DNA from: Noviherbaspirillum cavernae
GTDB taxonomy: Bacteria; Pseudomonadota; Gammaproteobacteria; Burkholderiales; Burkholderiaceae_D
NCBI RefSeq assembly: GCF_003590875.1
Contig: NZ_QYUN01000002.1
Span: forward strand, 3,472,001-3,536,000
DNA: 64,000 bases
Direction of reading: 5' to 3'
Part shown: positions 44,529-55,000 of the stretch, one piece after another
How positions within the stretch are numbered: position 1 is the first letter of the stretch
Layout of the letters: each line of letters opens with the position of its first letter
Notes under the pieces: generated by a model
What the model was told of the DNA's origin: nothing
The model's input: the letters and a program-made list of their open reading frames with translations, nothing else
Databases searched by the model: none
Made by a program: the position numbers and the translations under genes

Positions 44529-44785
44529 TCCGCATGCAACGGCATTGTTGCGCGGCAAAGGTGTGCTCGAGTTGTCGAATGACAGTTGTCGAGGAGTACG
44601 GCCGATGCACGCAACAGCGTATTTACATTCCTGCCTTCCTCCGTTTTGCGGTACGACAAGGCCCCGCGCAGTGTCGCGTGTTAGAACGATGAGACAGGGG
44701 CATCATGGCTGTGCTATCGATCAGAAGATGTGGTGTTCGGTGGCGGCTGTCGTGAACTGCTTGCGAACCAGTCGATCCAACGCCC

Positions 44786-45739
44786 ATGAAGAAAGTAACG
44801 CTCTACAGCAAGTCCGCGCATTCGCGCGCGCAGCCGGATGCGCCTGCGAAGGAGACTCCGGCGCAATCCGGCGGCAGCGGTCGCGCGCATGCCGGCGCAA
44901 CCAGTGTCGCGTCGCCTTCCGTCGCCGCGCGGCCATCACGGCTGCGGCGTTTCATCAGCCGCCACGAGCGCCTGCTGCTGGTGCTGTCGTCCGTGCTGCT
45001 GTCCCTGCTCCTGTTCAGCGCCTGGAACGCCAGCCAGGCGCCGGCGCGCAAGATCACGCAAAAGGATATCGACGCGGCGGTGCTGCACACGCTCGACAAG
45101 AACGTGCTGCCGTCACCGGAGACAAAGGCCTACGATGCGATCCGGCCGTCGGTGGTGCGCGTGCGCCAGCTCGGCAAGATGCCGGAAAAGGATGCGGAAG
45201 TGGTGCGCGGCGTCGGCACCGGCGTGGTGGTGGTGGACAAGGGCGTGATCCTGACCAACCTGCATGTGGTGGCGGGCGCGGATCGCGTGCAGGTGGTGTT
45301 CTCCAATGGCCTCGTTTCCGAGGCGAATGTGGTCGGCTTGCAGCCGGAAAACGATCTTGCCGTATTGCAGGCAAAAACCATCCCCGACGATTTGATACCG
45401 GCGACGCTGAAATCGACGGGCGATCTGGCTCTCGGCGAAAAGGTGATCGCGGTCGGATTTCCGTTCGGCATCGGCCCCTCGGTGTCGTCGGGCGTCATCT
45501 CCGGCCTGACGCGCGAATACCAGTCGCCGGAAGGCCAGCGTCTGCTGACCAACCTGATCCAGTTCGACGCCGCGGCCAATCCCGGCAACTCGGGCGGCCC
45601 GCTGGTGACGATGGATGGCTCGGTGGTCGGCATCGTCACCGCGATCCTCAATCCCACGACCGAGGATTTTTTCATCGGCATCGGTTTTGCCGTTCCCATC
45701 GAAAACGCGGCATCGGCGGTCGGCACGTCGCCTTTCTAG
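44786..45739 (+). CDS. Membrane-anchored S1C (DegP-type) serine protease without PDZ domain
   Basis: 317 residues. A cytoplasmic Lys/Arg-rich tail is followed by one membrane helix (about 63-79, LLLVLSSVLLSLLLFSAW). The trypsin-like domain has the triad His160 (ILTNLHVV), Asp190 (ENDLAVL) and Ser269 (NPGNSGGPLV). The C-terminus ends soon after the protease domain, so the PDZ domain usual for DegS/DegP is absent. It is 30 bp upstream of the MoxR gene and probably part of the same operon, linking a periplasmic protease to the MoxR-Bat module. Confidence 0.88.
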   Translation: MKKVTLYSKSAHSRAQPDAPAKETPAQSGGSGRAHAGATSVASPSVAARPSRLRRFISRHERLLLVLSSVLLSLLLFSAWNASQAPARKITQKDIDAAVLHTLDKNVLPSPETKAYDAIRPSVVRVRQLGKMPEKDAEVVRGVGTGVVVVDKGVILTNLHVVAGADRVQVVFSNGLVSEANVVGLQPENDLAVLQAKTIPDDLIPATLKSTGDLALGEKVIAVGFPFGIGPSVSSGVISGLTREYQSPEGQRLLTNLIQFDAAANPGNSGGPLVTMDGSVVGIVTAILNPTTEDFFIGIGFAVPIENAASAVGTSPF

Positions 45740-45769
45740 CCTATCCAGCCGCTCCAACCGGACCAGCCC

Positions 45770-46760
<991 letters not shown>

Positions 46761-46786
<26 letters not shown>

Positions 46787-47693
46787 AGCCATCCTGCGCC
46801 GGCTGGAATGGACGGTGATCCATCGGCTTGACGGCCTGCTGCACGGTGACTACCACACGCTGTTTCGCGGCGCGGGGGTCGATCTGGCCGACCTGCGCGA
46901 ATACGAATACCAGGACGATGTGCGCCACATCGACTGGAACGTCACCGCGCGCATGCAGACGCCCTACGTGCGCGTGTACAACGAGGATCGCGACATCACC
47001 GCATGGTTCCTGCTCGACCTTTCCCCGTCGGTGGATTTCGGCTCGCAGGACGTGAAGAAGAGCGGCATCTCGACCGAGCTGGTGACGGTGCTGGCGCGCA
47101 TGTTGAGCCAGCACGGCAACCGCGTCGGCGCCATCATGTACGGCGGCAAGGTCGATGCGGTGATCCCGGCGCGCTGCGGCCGCCGGCAGGTGCTGCACAT
47201 CCTGCACCGCATGCTGACGCGGCCCGCACTGCCGCAGTCCGACGCGACCAATCTGACCGTGCTGCTGCGCAGTGCGATGCAGATCATTCCGCGCCGCTCG
47301 ATGGTGTTCGTGGTGTCGGACTTCATCAGCCGGCCCGGCTGGGTCAAACCGCTGGCATACCTTGCCCGGCGTCATGAGATCGTCGCGGTGCGGCTGTACG
47401 ACCGGTTGGAAATGGAACTGCCCGATCTCGGCCTGCTGGTGATCCAGGATGCCGAAACCGGTGAGCAGGTCTTCGTCGATACGCACGACCGCACGTTCCG
47501 CGACCGCTTCTCGGCCAGCGCCGCGCGGCGCGAACAGGAGTTGCGCGACGCCTTCCGTCATGCCGGCGTGGATGCGCTGGAACTGGCGACCGACGACGAC
47601 CTGATGGACGCGATCCTGCGTTTTGCCGACCTGCGCAAGCGGCGCAGCCGGCTGGCGGCCGGCGGCACGCTGCCGCATCACCTGGAGCAATGA
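46761..47693 (+). CDS. DUF58 domain protein
   Basis: 310 residues. Signature: GVDLADLREYEYQDDVRHID then WNVTARMQTPYVRVYNEDRD. The C-terminal half forms a VWA-like fold with conserved LLDLSPSVDFGS and SMVFVVSDFI segments. It is predicted to work with the MoxR ATPase and the VWA proteins in the membrane. It overlaps moxR by 26 bp and shares its stop (TGA) with the start of the VWA gene. Confidence 0.9.
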
Positions 47694-48751
47694 TGGGATT
47701 TCTGTGGCCGCAATTGCTCGCCTTGCTGATCCTGGTGCCGCTGCTGGTGGCGGGATACATCCTGCTGCAGCGCCGCCGGAAGAAGTTCGCGCTGCGCTAT
47801 GCCAGCCTGAATATCGTGCGCGAGGCGATGGGCCCGGGCCAGCGCTGGCGGCGGCACATTCCGCCGCTGCTGTTCCTGCTGTCGCTGACCCTCTTGATCG
47901 TCGCCATCGCGCGGCCGGTGACGGTGGTCACGCTGCCTTCGCAGCACGACACGGTGATCCTCGCCATCGACGTCTCCGGCAGCATGCGCGCGCACGACGT
48001 CGAGCCCAACCGCATCGAGGCCGCGCTGACGGCGGTGCGCAAGTTCGTCGCGGAAACGCCGCGCACCACCCGCATCGGCATCGTCTCGTTCGCCGGCACC
48101 GCGTCGGTCGCGCAGGCGCCGACGCTCAACCGCGAAGACATCCTGGCCGCGCTCGACCGCTTCCAATTGCAGCGCGCAACGGCGGTCGGCAGCGGCATCC
48201 TGGTATCGCTCAAGCTGATCTTCCCCGACATCGAGTTCGACCTCGAATCGTCCAACCCGCGCCCCAACCGCAACGGCCGCGACCCCATGCGCGGCACGCC
48301 ATTCGCCGATCCGCCCCGGCCGCAGGAGCAGGACTTCAAGCCGGTGCCGCCCGGCTCGTACAACTCGGCCGCGATCATCCTGCTGACCGACGGCCAGGCC
48401 ACCACCGGCCCCGATCCGGTCGAGTCGGCGAAGATGGCCGCCGAACGCGGCGTGCGCGTGTTCACGGTCGGCATCGGCACGGTCGACGGCGAAATCCTCG
48501 GCGTGGAAGGCTGGTCGATGCGCGTGCGGCTGGACGAGGAATCGCTCAAGCGCATCGCGCAGGTCACCAATGCCGAATATTTCTACGCAGGCACGGCCAC
48601 CGATCTCGCCAAGGTCTACAAGACCCTGAACTCGAAGCTCGTGCTGGAAACGAAGGAAACCGAAATCACCGCCCTGTTCGCCGCCATCGCCGCCTTCTTC
48701 GCCTTGCTGGCGGGTCTGCTTTCCATGCTGTGGTTCAACCGGGTGTTGTGA
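47690..48751 (+). CDS. VWA-domain membrane protein (BatA-like)
   Basis: 353 residues. Two N-terminal helices (LLALLILVPLLVAGYILLQR; PPLLFLLSLTLLIVAIARP) precede a von Willebrand A domain with MIDAS residues (AIDVSGSMRAHDV; LLTDGQATTGPDPVE), and a C-terminal helix (ALFAAIAAFFALLAGLLSML). It has the BatA topology of aerotolerance-type proteins. Starts with two adjacent ATGs (47690/47693). The stop is followed by a 13-bp tandem duplication (GGGTGTTGTGAGC twice). Confidence 0.9.
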   Translation: MMGFLWPQLLALLILVPLLVAGYILLQRRRKKFALRYASLNIVREAMGPGQRWRRHIPPLLFLLSLTLLIVAIARPVTVVTLPSQHDTVILAIDVSGSMRAHDVEPNRIEAALTAVRKFVAETPRTTRIGIVSFAGTASVAQAPTLNREDILAALDRFQLQRATAVGSGILVSLKLIFPDIEFDLESSNPRPNRNGRDPMRGTPFADPPRPQEQDFKPVPPGSYNSAAIILLTDGQATTGPDPVESAKMAAERGVRVFTVGIGTVDGEILGVEGWSMRVRLDEESLKRIAQVTNAEYFYAGTATDLAKVYKTLNSKLVLETKETEITALFAAIAAFFALLAGLLSMLWFNRVL

Positions 48752-48883
48752 GCGGGTGTTGTGAGCGGGTGTGTTGATCGAGACTTGCAACCCGGCACCA
48801 TGGTTTGCGCAAGATTCAAAGGCAGAACTATTCCTGGCGGATTGCGATCTATTGATATCCCGTCCTCGATCACCTCTGGCCGC

Positions 48884-49336
48884 ATGGAACTCCGACGCCT
48901 GCTTCTGCTTGCCTTGAATTCGTCCCTGCTGGCGTCGCCGCTGCCGGCGCTCGCCGCGCTGGGCGGCCCGCCGGAAACCTCGCAGGCGTCGCGACCGGTG
49001 TTTGCCGCCAACGTCGCCAGCACCGTCACGCCCTTCACCATGCATGAGAGCCTGATGCCGTCGGGCACTGTGGTGCGCGAATACGTCGCTGCTGGCGGGA
49101 TCGTGTTTGCGGTGTCATGGGAAGGCCCGGTGCAGCCCGACCTGCGCCAGTTCCTCGGCCCCTATTTCCAGCAGTATCTGCAGGCCGCCTCCGTCAGCCG
49201 CACCGGACGCGGCAGTCTGACGGTGAACCGGCCCGGACTCGTGGCGCAATCGGTCGGCCGCATGCGGGCGTTTTCGGGCAAGGCATGGGTGCCGCAATTC
49301 GTACCGCAAGGGGTGAGCGTTGAACAATTGCAATAG
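48884..49336 (+). CDS. DUF2844 domain secreted protein
   Basis: 150 residues from ATG 48884: signal peptide (LLLALNSSLLASPLPALAAL), then the family core (GTVVREYVAAGGIVFAVSWE, PVQPDLRQFLGPYFQQYLQA). It overlaps the start of the DUF3443 gene. DUF2844 and DUF3443 are regularly adjacent in Burkholderiales; function unknown. The product probably acts in the periplasm with the DUF3443 partner. Confidence 0.85.
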   Translation: MELRRLLLLALNSSLLASPLPALAALGGPPETSQASRPVFAANVASTVTPFTMHESLMPSGTVVREYVAAGGIVFAVSWEGPVQPDLRQFLGPYFQQYLQAASVSRTGRGSLTVNRPGLVAQSVGRMRAFSGKAWVPQFVPQGVSVEQLQ

Positions 49337-50561
49337 GAAGCTGCCATGGCTTGCGCGCTGGCATGTGCTGCTGCTCGCCTGCGTGCTGGCGCTGGCCGCG
49401 TGCGGCGGCGATGACGACGACGATTCGGCTTCCGGCAACGGCGGCTCAACCGGCGGTTCGAGCACGGTTGCGGCCAATGCGGTGAGCATCGCGATCGGCG
49501 GCGGACCGGCGAACAATATCAACCTGCCGCTCGTCAGCGTCACCATCTGCGCGCCCAACAGCAGCAGGGATTGCCAGACCATCGACAACATGCTGGTCGA
49601 TACCGGCTCGTCCGGCGTGCGCGTGTATGCCTCCGTGCTCGCGCCGTCGATTCCGCTGCCGCAGGAATTGCTGGCCGACGGCAGCGCGCTGGTCGAATGC
49701 GCGCAGTTCGCCGATGGCAATACCTGGGGGCCGGTCATGCGCGCGGATATCAAGATGGCGAGCCAGCTCGCGACCGCGATCCCGATCCAGGTCATCGCCG
49801 ATACGCGCTTTCCCGCCGTGCCGACGGAGTGCGTCAACAGCGGCGAGATTCTCGATACCGTGCGCTCCTTCGGCGCGAACGGGGTGCTGGGCATCGGCGT
49901 GTTCCAGGAGGATTGCGGCATCGCGTGCGCGCTCACGATCGGCCACGGCATTTACTTCAGCTGCACGACCGCGACCTGCCGCACGGTGGCCGCGCCCATG
50001 GCGCAGCAGGTGCAGAATCCGGTCGCCTTCTTCGCCACCGACAACAACGGCGTCGCGATCACGCTGCCGGCCGTCCCCGCCGAGGGCGCAGCCAACGTGA
50101 CCGGTCTGCTGGTGTTCGGCATCGGCACGCAATCGAACAATGCGCTGGGCAGCGCGACCGTATTGACGGTCGATCCCGACACCGGCCTGTTCACCACGAT
50201 CTACAAGGGCAATGCGCTGCGCCGCAGCTTCATCGACAGCGGCTCGAACGGCTTGTTCTTCCCCGAGAGCACGATTCCCGCATGCACTTCGGGCTTCTAT
50301 TGTCCACCCGCAACGCTGTCGCTGACGGCCACGCATCAAGGCCTCAACGGTGTGCAGCGCGAGATCCCGTTCACCGTGGCCAATGCCGATGTCCTGATCA
50401 AGAACAATCCGGGCGCGCGGGCCTACGGCAACCTCGGCGGACCGGGCCTGAGCGTCGACATGTTCGACTGGGGCCTGCCCTTCTATTTCGGCCGCACGGT
50501 GTTTACCGCCATCGAGGGACGCGCCACGCCGGGCGGCGTCGGGCCTTACTACGCGTATTAG
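49320..50561 (+). CDS. DUF3443 lipoprotein with aspartic-protease-like motifs
   Basis: 413 residues from a TTG start at 49320 with AAGGGG upstream. Lipobox VLALAACGG (Cys28) followed by an Asp/Ser/Gly-rich linker. Two Asp motifs stand out: MLVDTGSSGVRVY (Asp94) and SFIDSGSNGLFFPES (Asp306). Between them is GVLGIGVFQED. These copy the two catalytic D-T/S-G loops and the hydrophobic-hydrophobic-Gly part of pepsin-like enzymes. DUF3443 is annotated as of unknown function; an aspartic protease fold is inferred from these motifs. The TAG stop overlaps the first base of the MITE-like copy 2. Confidence 0.82.
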   Translation: MNNCNRKLPWLARWHVLLLACVLALAACGGDDDDDSASGNGGSTGGSSTVAANAVSIAIGGGPANNINLPLVSVTICAPNSSRDCQTIDNMLVDTGSSGVRVYASVLAPSIPLPQELLADGSALVECAQFADGNTWGPVMRADIKMASQLATAIPIQVIADTRFPAVPTECVNSGEILDTVRSFGANGVLGIGVFQEDCGIACALTIGHGIYFSCTTATCRTVAAPMAQQVQNPVAFFATDNNGVAITLPAVPAEGAANVTGLLVFGIGTQSNNALGSATVLTVDPDTGLFTTIYKGNALRRSFIDSGSNGLFFPESTIPACTSGFYCPPATLSLTATHQGLNGVQREIPFTVANADVLIKNNPGARAYGNLGGPGLSVDMFDWGLPFYFGRTVFTAIEGRATPGGVGPYYAY

Positions 50562-50717
50562 TGTCCTGAATTCGAAATTCGCTGCATAAAAGACGACGAG
50601 AATCGCACCGATACCGCGTCAAAAATGCTCGCAAGGCCTCGGCCTTGCTGCGCTTTTTTCCTTGTCTCGTCGCGATTTCATCACTTTTATTTGCAACGAA
50701 CGTCAAACTCAGGACAC
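50561..50717 (-). mobile_element. MITE-like palindromic element, copy 2
   Basis: 157 bp, nearly identical to the element at 38343-38499 but inverted. Ends: GTGTCCTGAATTCGAAATTC and (inward from the right) GTGTCCTGAGTTTGACGTTC, flanked on both sides by TA. The centre has GCAAGGCCTCGGCCTTGC between an A/T-rich AAAATGCTC and GCGCTTTTTTCC, a potential bidirectional terminator. Base 50561 is also the last base of the DUF3443 stop codon. Confidence 0.8.
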
Positions 50718-50738
50718 TAGCCCGCATCGGCGCGCGCC

Positions 50739-51467
50739 ATGATCTACGAACTCTATTACTGGCCGACGATCCAGGGCCGCGGCGAATTCGTGCGCCTCTC
50801 GCTCGAAGAGGCGGCGGCCGATTATGTCGATGTCGCGCGGCAGCCGGCACGGCAGGGCATGGGGACGCCGGCGCTCCTGCGCGCGCTGGAGGACGGGGCA
50901 CTGGCGCAGCCTGCGTTCGCGCCGCCGTTTCTGAAGGCGGGCAAACTGGTGATCGGCCAGACCGCGAATATCCTGCAGTTTCTCGGCCCGCGCCACGGGC
51001 TCGCGCCGCGTGCCGAGGCGGGCCGCCTGTGGACGCACCAGCTGCAGCTGACGATCGCCGACCTGGTCGCGGAAGCGCACGATACGCATCATCCGATCGC
51101 CAGCAATCTCTATTACGAGGAGCAGAAGGCGGCGGCCAGGCAGCGCGCCGCCGATTTCACGCGGCATCGCATGCCGAAGTATCTCGGCTATTTCGAGCAG
51201 ATTCTGGAACGTAATCCGCGCCGTGGCGGCTACCTTGCCGGCGGCAGATTGTCCTATGCGGACCTGTCCCTGTTCCAGATGGTGGAAGGTTTGCGCTACG
51301 CCTTTCCGCGCGCGATGGCGCGACTGGAATCCGGGCATCCGCGCCTGATCGCGCTGCACGACCGGATTGCCGCGCGCCCGCGCATCGCCGCCTACCTCTC
51401 TTCTTCGCGACGCCTGCCATTCAGCGAGGAAGGCATTTTCCGGCACTACCCCGAGCTGGATACCTGA
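50739..51467 (+). CDS. Glutathione S-transferase
   Basis: 242 residues. N-terminal thioredoxin-like domain (MIYELYYWPTIQGRGEFVRL) with catalytic Tyr candidate at 6 or 7, the GSH-binding segment VIGQTANILQFLGPRHGLAP (QxxxI instead of ESxxI), and an all-helical C-terminal domain (GGRLSYADLSLFQMVEGLRY). It resembles the GST class with the YWPTIQGRGE motif. The substrate is unknown. No linked pathway genes. It begins 21 bp after the MITE copy. Confidence 0.87.
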   Translation: MIYELYYWPTIQGRGEFVRLSLEEAAADYVDVARQPARQGMGTPALLRALEDGALAQPAFAPPFLKAGKLVIGQTANILQFLGPRHGLAPRAEAGRLWTHQLQLTIADLVAEAHDTHHPIASNLYYEEQKAAARQRAADFTRHRMPKYLGYFEQILERNPRRGGYLAGGRLSYADLSLFQMVEGLRYAFPRAMARLESGHPRLIALHDRIAARPRIAAYLSSSRRLPFSEEGIFRHYPELDT

Positions 51468-52095
51468 TGGGCGGGGCGCCGCGCTCCGCATCTCTCCCTC
51501 AAGCCCGTCCTTCCCGCTGCGCCAGCCGATCCCTGCGCCGCAGCGCGACAACTGTTGCGCCAATGTGATTAATTTTTGAATGTTGCGCGTCTGACATTTA
51601 ACCCCGACAGAGGGATGGCTATAGTTGCGTCATGGAAATTAGTTACGAAATGTAACGACCCTTCCAGATTAAAACCAAGCCCTCGGAATTCGTCCGGATC
51701 GAAGCACCGCAGCTCTGCAACCGGCCGTCAGCGACACGAGGGCAATCGACTCACAGGCAACAAGAACCAACGAAGATGTCAGTTGCATCATTCAATACCC
51801 GCAAGAAACCGCTTGTCATCGCCGCTTGCCGCGACATGCATTACCGGCGTCCTGCCTCTTGTCTTGCGCGCTTATCCGACTGTTTTTGTCAGGTATCGCT
51901 CAGATTCGCTCAATTCCACACGGCAACTTTTCGGTATTTTGCGGATTGTTAACGCTCAGGAAATTTTTCACGGGTTCCCTTGACCCGCAGAAAACAATTC
52001 TCGAACGGCAACTTCTCTCAAGCACGCACATTTTCGTATCAACCAGGTTCAACCAGGCAATTCATTTTTCAACAAGCAAACAAGCATCCAGGAAC
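51468..52095 (+). promoter_or_regulatory. Long leader of autotransporter 1, with a ghost signal peptide
   Basis: 628 bp without an intact gene. At 51776-51862 an ATG opens MSVASFNTRKKPLVIAAC, which mirrors the start of the autotransporter (MTIALNTRKKQLAILVSAAC) and then shifts frame (AATCITG, like the AACITMG of the real signal peptide). It thus looks like a decayed duplicate of the autotransporter's 5' end. The rest is AT-rich leader with a candidate promoter region near 51940-51960. Confidence 0.45.
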
Positions 52096-55000
52096 ATGAC
52101 AATCGCACTCAACACTCGCAAAAAGCAGCTCGCCATTCTGGTATCCGCAGCCTGCATCACGATGGGCAGCGCATCGGCATTCGCCGCAACCTGCCCGGCA
52201 CAGGGCAACGGCAACGGCAGCACGACAAACAACCTCACCACCATCCACGGCAACGTCGTCGATACCTGCACGCTGGCAGCGGGCGAGAGCATCTGGCTCA
52301 CGTCCACCGGCGGACTGATCGATGGCGGCGAAGGCGGTCCGATCGGCATTGCGGTCGGCAGCGGCACCACGGCCGGCTCCATCAAGAACGACGGCACCAT
52401 CGACAAGAGACAGAACATCCTGGTTGAGGGCACGCTGACCGGCGGCATCGAGAACACCGGCACCATCTACGCGGATGCAGCGTATTACGACGCGGTGAAG
52501 CTCGATCAAGGGATCGTGGGCGGAGACATCACCAACAGCGGCCAGATCACCAACACAGCCGGCGCGGGCATTGCCCTCATCAACGGCTCGCAAGTCAATG
52601 CCATTGTCAATACCGACACGGGCCTGATCATGTCGTCCAGCCTCGGCATCCTGGTCGAGGATTCGACAGTCACCGGCACCATCTTCAACCAGGGCACCAT
52701 CACCGGCTCGGAAGGCGTAGGCGGCGGCATTGCGGTCCTCGGCGCCAGCACGATCGGCGGCATCGTCAATTCCGGCACGATCAATGCGGCGGCGTCGTCT
52801 TATGGCGGTCCCATCGGCACCGGCGACGGCATCCTGATCGATTCCACCGCCGCCGCATTACAGCCATACACCCTGCCAAGCCCGGCCATTGTGAACGGCA
52901 ATATCATCAACGCGGTGGACGCACAAATCGATGCGCAGAATGACGGCATCAGGGTCAACGGCGCGCAGGTCAACGGCAGCATCAGCAATGCCGGCACCAT
53001 CGACGCCGGGGCTTACGGCATCCGCGTCGGAGGCAGCACGGTCACGGCCGGCATCAGCAATACCGGCCAGATTTTCAATGAAGACGGCGGCATTCGGGTT
53101 GATGACAGCACCGTCAACGGCGGCATCCGCAACGGCGGCACCATCACCAACAACAATGACGGCAAAGGCATCGCCGTCCGCAACGGCTCGACCGTCACCG
53201 GCGGCATTCTCAATGACGTCGGCGCCCGCATCGATTCCAGCGCGGAAGGAATCTATGTCAGCAGCTCGACCATCACCGGCGGCATCACCAACGCCGGCAC
53301 CATCGACGGCGCGGAAGGCTGGGGCATCGGCGTCTCCAGCAGCACCATCAACGGCGACATTCTCAACAGCGGAACCATCACGACCGCAGCGGAATATGGC
53401 GGCGCGATCTGGGTGGATAGCGGCTCGACCATCACCGGCAGCATCATCAACAGCGGCACCATCACCGGCGCGCAAGGCATCGCCATCGATGTCTACGACA
53501 GCACCATCAACGGCGATATCCGCAACAGCGGAACCATCACGACCAACGGATACGGCGGCGCGATCGTGGTGGAGGGCGGCGCTGTCATCACCGGCAACAT
53601 CGTCAACAGCGCCACCATCAAGAACACCGGCATCGGTGTGCACGTCAAAGAGGCGAGCGTCGGCGGCATCCGCAATTCCGGCACCATCGAAGCCATCAAC
53701 GGCGGCATCCTCGTGGAATATGGCGGCAGCATCCAGAACGGCATCGTCAACGAAGCCGGCGGCAGGATTACTTCGAACGCCTTCGGGATCGTGATCGGTG
53801 GCGGAACGGTCAGTGGCGGCATCACCAACGCCGGCACGATCGACGGCGTGGAAGGCGGCGGCGGCATTGCCGCTATCGAAAGCACCATCAACGGCAACAT
53901 CAGCAACAGCGGCACCATCCACGCCGGTTTTGACAGTGCTAACGTGCCGTTCGGCGCACTCAGCCTGCTTGTCTCGACCCTCAACGGCAGCGTCGTCAAC
54001 AGCGGCACCATCTCGGCGCCGAACGGCACGGCGCTCACGATCTACGCCAGCATCATCACCGGCAGCATCGACAACAGCGGCACCATCAGCGGCCTGAAGG
54101 CAATCGAGATCGTCGAGCCGTTCGCCCCCGTCACCATCAACAACAGCGGTACCCTGGCCGGCGACGTCCTGCTGGCCAACGGCACCCTGAACCTGAACGG
54201 CAGCAACGGCCGCGTCACCGGCACGGTGCAAGGCGTCGGTTCGACCGTCAACGTCAACGGCAGCTTCGCCTCGCAGAACAGCTTCGACGTCGGCGCGTTC
54301 AACGTCGCCAGCGGCGGCACCTTCCAGGGTGCGCACAACGTCAAGACCGCCAACGGCTTCAACAACCAGGGCACGGTGTCCGTCGCCGCCGCCAATCCGT
54401 TCACCGTGACCGGCGACTACACGCAAGCCGCCGGCGCGACCTACCGGATGGAGGCGCTGTCCCCGACCGCATACGGACAGATGAGCGTCAGCGGCACGGC
54501 GACGCTGGCAGCCGATACCGGCATCGACGTGCGCGTTGCCCGGCTCGCACCGCTGGTGCCGAACGGCATACTGGCCGGCGTCATCAAGGCCGGCACGCTC
54601 AATGCCTCGACCTTCAAGGTGACCGACGACAGCGCGCTGTTCAACTTCGAGGGCGTCGTCAACGGCAACAATGTCGACCTGAACGTGCGTCAGGCCACGA
54701 CGGTCCACGCCAATACCGTGAACAACGGCAACTTCGTGGGCGGCGGCGCGGCAATGGTGTTCGACTCGCTGATCGCCAATCCGAACGGCGTCGGCAGCGA
54801 CATGGGCGCCGTGATTTCCGCCCTCGGCCAACTGTCGACCGGCGGAGAAGTATCCGATGCGGTCAGGCAGACCCTGCCACTGATGACCGGCGCGGCAGCC
54901 TCGGCCACCACCTCCACCGTCAACCTGACCGGCCGCATCGTGCAGGCGCGCCAGGAAGCCAACCTCGGCCTGTCGTCGGGTGACGGCTTCATCACCGAGA

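Noticed and set aside
52300..54150. Repeat array considered as CRISPR
   Set aside because: The repeats are coding, in frame, degenerate and without constant spacer length; they encode the passenger beta-helix. No cas gene is present.
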